From: Salibacterium aidingense DSM 18341
Lineage (GTDB): Bacteria > Bacillota > Bacilli > Bacillales > Marinococcaceae
NCBI RefSeq assembly: GCF_000429685.1
Contig: NZ_AUCI01000010.1
Span: 98,233-162,232 of the forward strand
Reading direction: 5' to 3'
DNA length: 64,000 nucleotides
Shown: piece by piece, positions 63,988-64,000 of the stretch
How the letters are laid out: each line of letters starts with the position of its first letter
How positions within the stretch are numbered: the stretch's first letter is position 1
Translations under genes and position numbers: made by a program
Notes under the pieces: model-generated
The model's input: the letters and a program-made list of their open reading frames with translations, nothing else
What the model was told of the DNA's origin: nothing
Database searches by the model: none

Positions 63988-64000
63988 ATTTTCTGAAGGA

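Noticed and set aside
50687..64000. Second copy of the tRNA-Arg 3' end (attR)
   Set aside because: No match to the GGTTCGAATCCTGCC region was found by reading to the window end; attR is not claimed.
1..64000. CRISPR arrays, rRNA genes and transposase genes
   Set aside because: No regularly spaced direct repeats, rRNA signature or transposase frames were seen.

Overview
The window is a stretch of Bacillaceae (Firmicutes) chromosome. The evidence is endospore genes (ytxC, sspI, gerE, gerM, yjcZ-type and CotF-type genes), strong AGGAGG ribosome sites, frequent TTG/GTG starts, T-box leaders and a gene order that largely follows Bacillus subtilis. It is not B. subtilis. A radical-SAM gene of the futalosine menaquinone route (mqnC) sits between dnaI and ytxC. 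ptsHI sits between gerE and the marR gene. speD, rnhC, fadB and ysmA are absent from their usual slots. I would not name a species.

Positions 1-50,600 are host backbone in order: 3' end of gapB, nrdR-dnaB-dnaI (replication), mqnC, ytxC, T-box-thrS, L20 leader-infC-rpmI-rplT, ysdA/ysdB, a dimeric dUTPase, an M42 aminopeptidase, sspI, a SpoU-type rRNA methylase, T-box-pheST, zapA-cvpA-polX-mutS2-DUF350, a fatty-acid oxidation block (two tandem lcfA genes, fadR, etfBA, with FadR boxes), trxA, DUF488, uvrC, an accessory block (kinase-fold protein, small membrane protein, large DUF2339 protein), yslB, a Ktr/Trk potassium channel subunit, sdhCAB, gerE, ptsHI, marR, racE, gerM, and rph-rdgB-ysnB. 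Several intergenic regions hold structured RNA or dispersed palindromes: a repeat built on CCGAACGAT arms (three copies), a loop-less 42-nt perfect palindrome after uvrC, a rph leader with interlocking stems, and a ptsH leader with a long terminator hairpin.

At 50,610-50,686 lies tRNA-Arg(UCU), and a prophage-like element begins immediately downstream (about 50.7-62.9 kb). On the minus strand it carries an integrase, an ImmA-type protease operon and an Xre repressor. Divergently on the plus strand it carries a Cro-like regulator, an excisionase-like protein, small early genes, a Rad50-like zinc-hook ATPase, RecT, an MBL-fold hydrolase, a replication initiator, a DnaC-like loader and a D12 adenine methylase. 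No capsid, tail, terminase or lysis gene is present. Three genes carry lesions: the integrase (two compensating frameshifts), the ATPase (one in-frame TAG) and the methylase (no motif I). The element is therefore either a decaying remnant or carries sequencing errors. The window ends with three minus-strand genes of sporulating bacilli (YjcZ, DUF2512, CotF-like), so the far attachment site is either close to 62.9-63.0 kb or beyond the window.

The most interesting functional unit is the translationally coupled ATPase-RecT-MBL cassette. It looks like a recombination module in which an SbcC/Rad50-like ATPase and a metallo-beta-lactamase-fold enzyme stand where an exonuclease is normally found, with a RecT ending in an SSB-like acidic tip.
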